From assembly GCA_903927685.1 (NCBI GenBank), contig CAIYOB010001178.1:1-14476 (forward strand): a stretch of DNA of 14,476 bases. Direction: 5' to 3'. The DNA is from an uncultured Planctomycetaceae bacterium. Its GTDB lineage: Bacteria > Planctomycetota > Planctomycetia > Pirellulales > Pirellulaceae. The stretch's first letter is position 1; every line of letters starts with the position of its first letter. Shown piece after piece: positions 13,556 through 14,476 of this stretch. Under the pieces are notes generated by a model that worked only from the letters and a program-made list of their open reading frames with translations, was not told the DNA's origin and made no database searches. The translations under genes were made by a program, and so were the position numbers.

Positions 13556-14476
13556 CTACGGTCGGCGGAGCATCAGGCGGCTGTCGGCCACCGAGCAGCC
13601 TTGGCCTTCCGGATGTACGATCAGCGGGTTGATGTCCAACTCCGAGATCTCCGGGTGATTGCAGACCATTTCGGACAGGCGGAGCAGCGTGTCGACGATC
13701 GAGGCGATGTCCGCGGGCGGATTGCCGCGGAAGCCGTCCAGCACCTTGAAGGACCGGATCTGGCGGACCATGCTCTCGGCCGAGATCTTCCACATCGGCG
13801 CCAAGCGGAACGAGACGTCCTTGAGGACTTCGACCAGCGTCCCGCCCAGTCCGAACATCATCAGCGGTCCGAAGCGGGCGTCGCGACTGGCACCCAGGAT
13901 CACCTCGACGCCCTTGCGCGCCATCTCTTCGATCAGCACCCCTTGGATCCTGGCCGTCGGGATCGCCCGCGTCACATTCTGCAGGATCTTCTGATAGCCG
14001 GCCGTGGCCTCGTCCGTCCCCTGAATGTTCAACAGCACGCCGCCCGCGTCGAATTTGTGGACCACGTCCGCCGACATCACCTTCATCACGACGGCCGTGC
14101 CGAACGACGCCGCGACTTGCCCAGCCTCGTCCGCACTGTGGACGATCGCGCTGCGCAACAGCGGCAGTCGGTAGCATTCCAACAGCGGACGGCACTCGGC
14201 CTGAGTCAGATACTGCTGATCCCGGCCGTCCAGAGCTGCCGCGACAATGCCCTTGGCCCGTTCGATATCCAAGTCCTGAAAGACCTGCATCTCACGGCGC
14301 GGGATCTCGTGCAGGGCGACCAGCCGTTCGGCCGCCGCCAGGCTGCGGATCGCGTCCTCGGGAAACGCATAGTTCGGGATACCCGCCTTGCGCAGGATGT
14401 CTACTCCCGGGGCGACGTCCTTGGCGCCCATAAAGGCGCACACGACCGGCTTCTTGATCCCGTGGACCGCATCCGG
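13556..14476 (-). CDS. ADP/NDP-forming acyl-CoA (acetyl-CoA) synthetase, partial, N-terminus off the right edge
   Basis: The frame is open from the right edge (base 14476) to TAG at 13556-13558, giving 306 visible residues. A GTG at 14441-14443 is internal: the 11 codons before it (PDAVHGIKKPV) continue the conserved strand KKPVVCAFMG, so the true start lies outside. Residues about 1-60 are the end of the succinyl-CoA-ligase-like alpha part (IPNYAFPEDAIRSLAAAERL). The rest is the ATP-grasp beta part: VVMKVMSADVVHKFDAGGV, VLIEEMARKGVEVILGASRD, GLGGTLVEVLKDVSFRLAP and the closing ELDINPLIV. These fused enzymes convert acyl-CoA + ADP + phosphate to acid + CoA + ATP, and the reverse, in the cytoplasm. 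The phosphohistidine loop should lie in the missing part. No GNAT acetyltransferase domain is fused at this end. It may have its own transcription unit, since a 204-base repeat-bearing gap follows. Confidence 0.9.
   Translation of the reverse strand, partial: PDAVHGIKKPVVCAFMGAKDVAPGVDILRKAGIPNYAFPEDAIRSLAAAERLVALHEIPRREMQVFQDLDIERAKGIVAAALDGRDQQYLTQAECRPLLECYRLPLLRSAIVHSADEAGQVAASFGTAVVMKVMSADVVHKFDAGGVLLNIQGTDEATAGYQKILQNVTRAIPTARIQGVLIEEMARKGVEVILGASRDARFGPLMMFGLGGTLVEVLKDVSFRLAPMWKISAESMVRQIRSFKVLDGFRGNPPADIASIVDTLLRLSEMVCNHPEISELDINPLIVHPEGQGCSVADSRLMLRRP

Overview
The window is GC-rich, gene-dense bacterial DNA that most resembles a Planctomycetes chromosome. Three things support this: a Ser/Thr kinase with an N-terminal zinc ribbon and one membrane span; a very large secreted protein combining a hydrazine-synthase-alpha-like middle domain, one CxxCH haem motif and HEAT repeats; and a Tat-exported sugar-isomerase-type TIM barrel beside it. 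Family names come from reading motifs in the translations, not from a database search. No rRNA, tRNA, CRISPR array, transposase or phage gene was seen.

Layout. (1) 1-720, minus: YhaM-type 3'-5' exoribonuclease (OB fold + HD domain), cut by the left edge. (2) 1042-2490, plus: aldehyde dehydrogenase, divergent from (1) across a 321-base gap. (3) 2661-3302, plus: exported SOUL-type haem-binding protein. (4) 3441-3995 and 3999-5069, plus: an ECF-like sigma factor followed after 3 bases by a cobalamin (B12)-binding protein, behind a good sigma-70-like promoter. (5) 5099-6046 and 6027-7931, minus: membrane Ser/Thr kinase and an unrecognised protein that overlaps its 3' end, behind their own promoter. 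(6) 8163-9200 and 9212-13351, minus: the TIM-barrel protein downstream of the giant haem/HEAT protein, 11 bases apart. (7) 13388-13479: a two-copy palindromic repeat in the gap. (8) 13556-14476, minus: C-terminal part of an ADP/NDP-forming acyl-CoA synthetase, cut by the right edge.

How the genes may work together. The most interesting unit is the sigma factor/B12 protein pair. The second gene sits where an anti-sigma factor gene normally sits, but encodes a CarH/methionine-synthase-like B12-binding module with no DNA-binding domain. This suggests a light- or cobalamin-responsive control of transcription, which is inference. The kinase and its overlapping partner look like a second signalling unit. 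The giant haem protein and TIM-barrel protein look like a small exported carbohydrate or redox operon of the kind planctomycetes carry in many copies. The aldehyde dehydrogenase and acyl-CoA synthetase are ordinary central metabolism.
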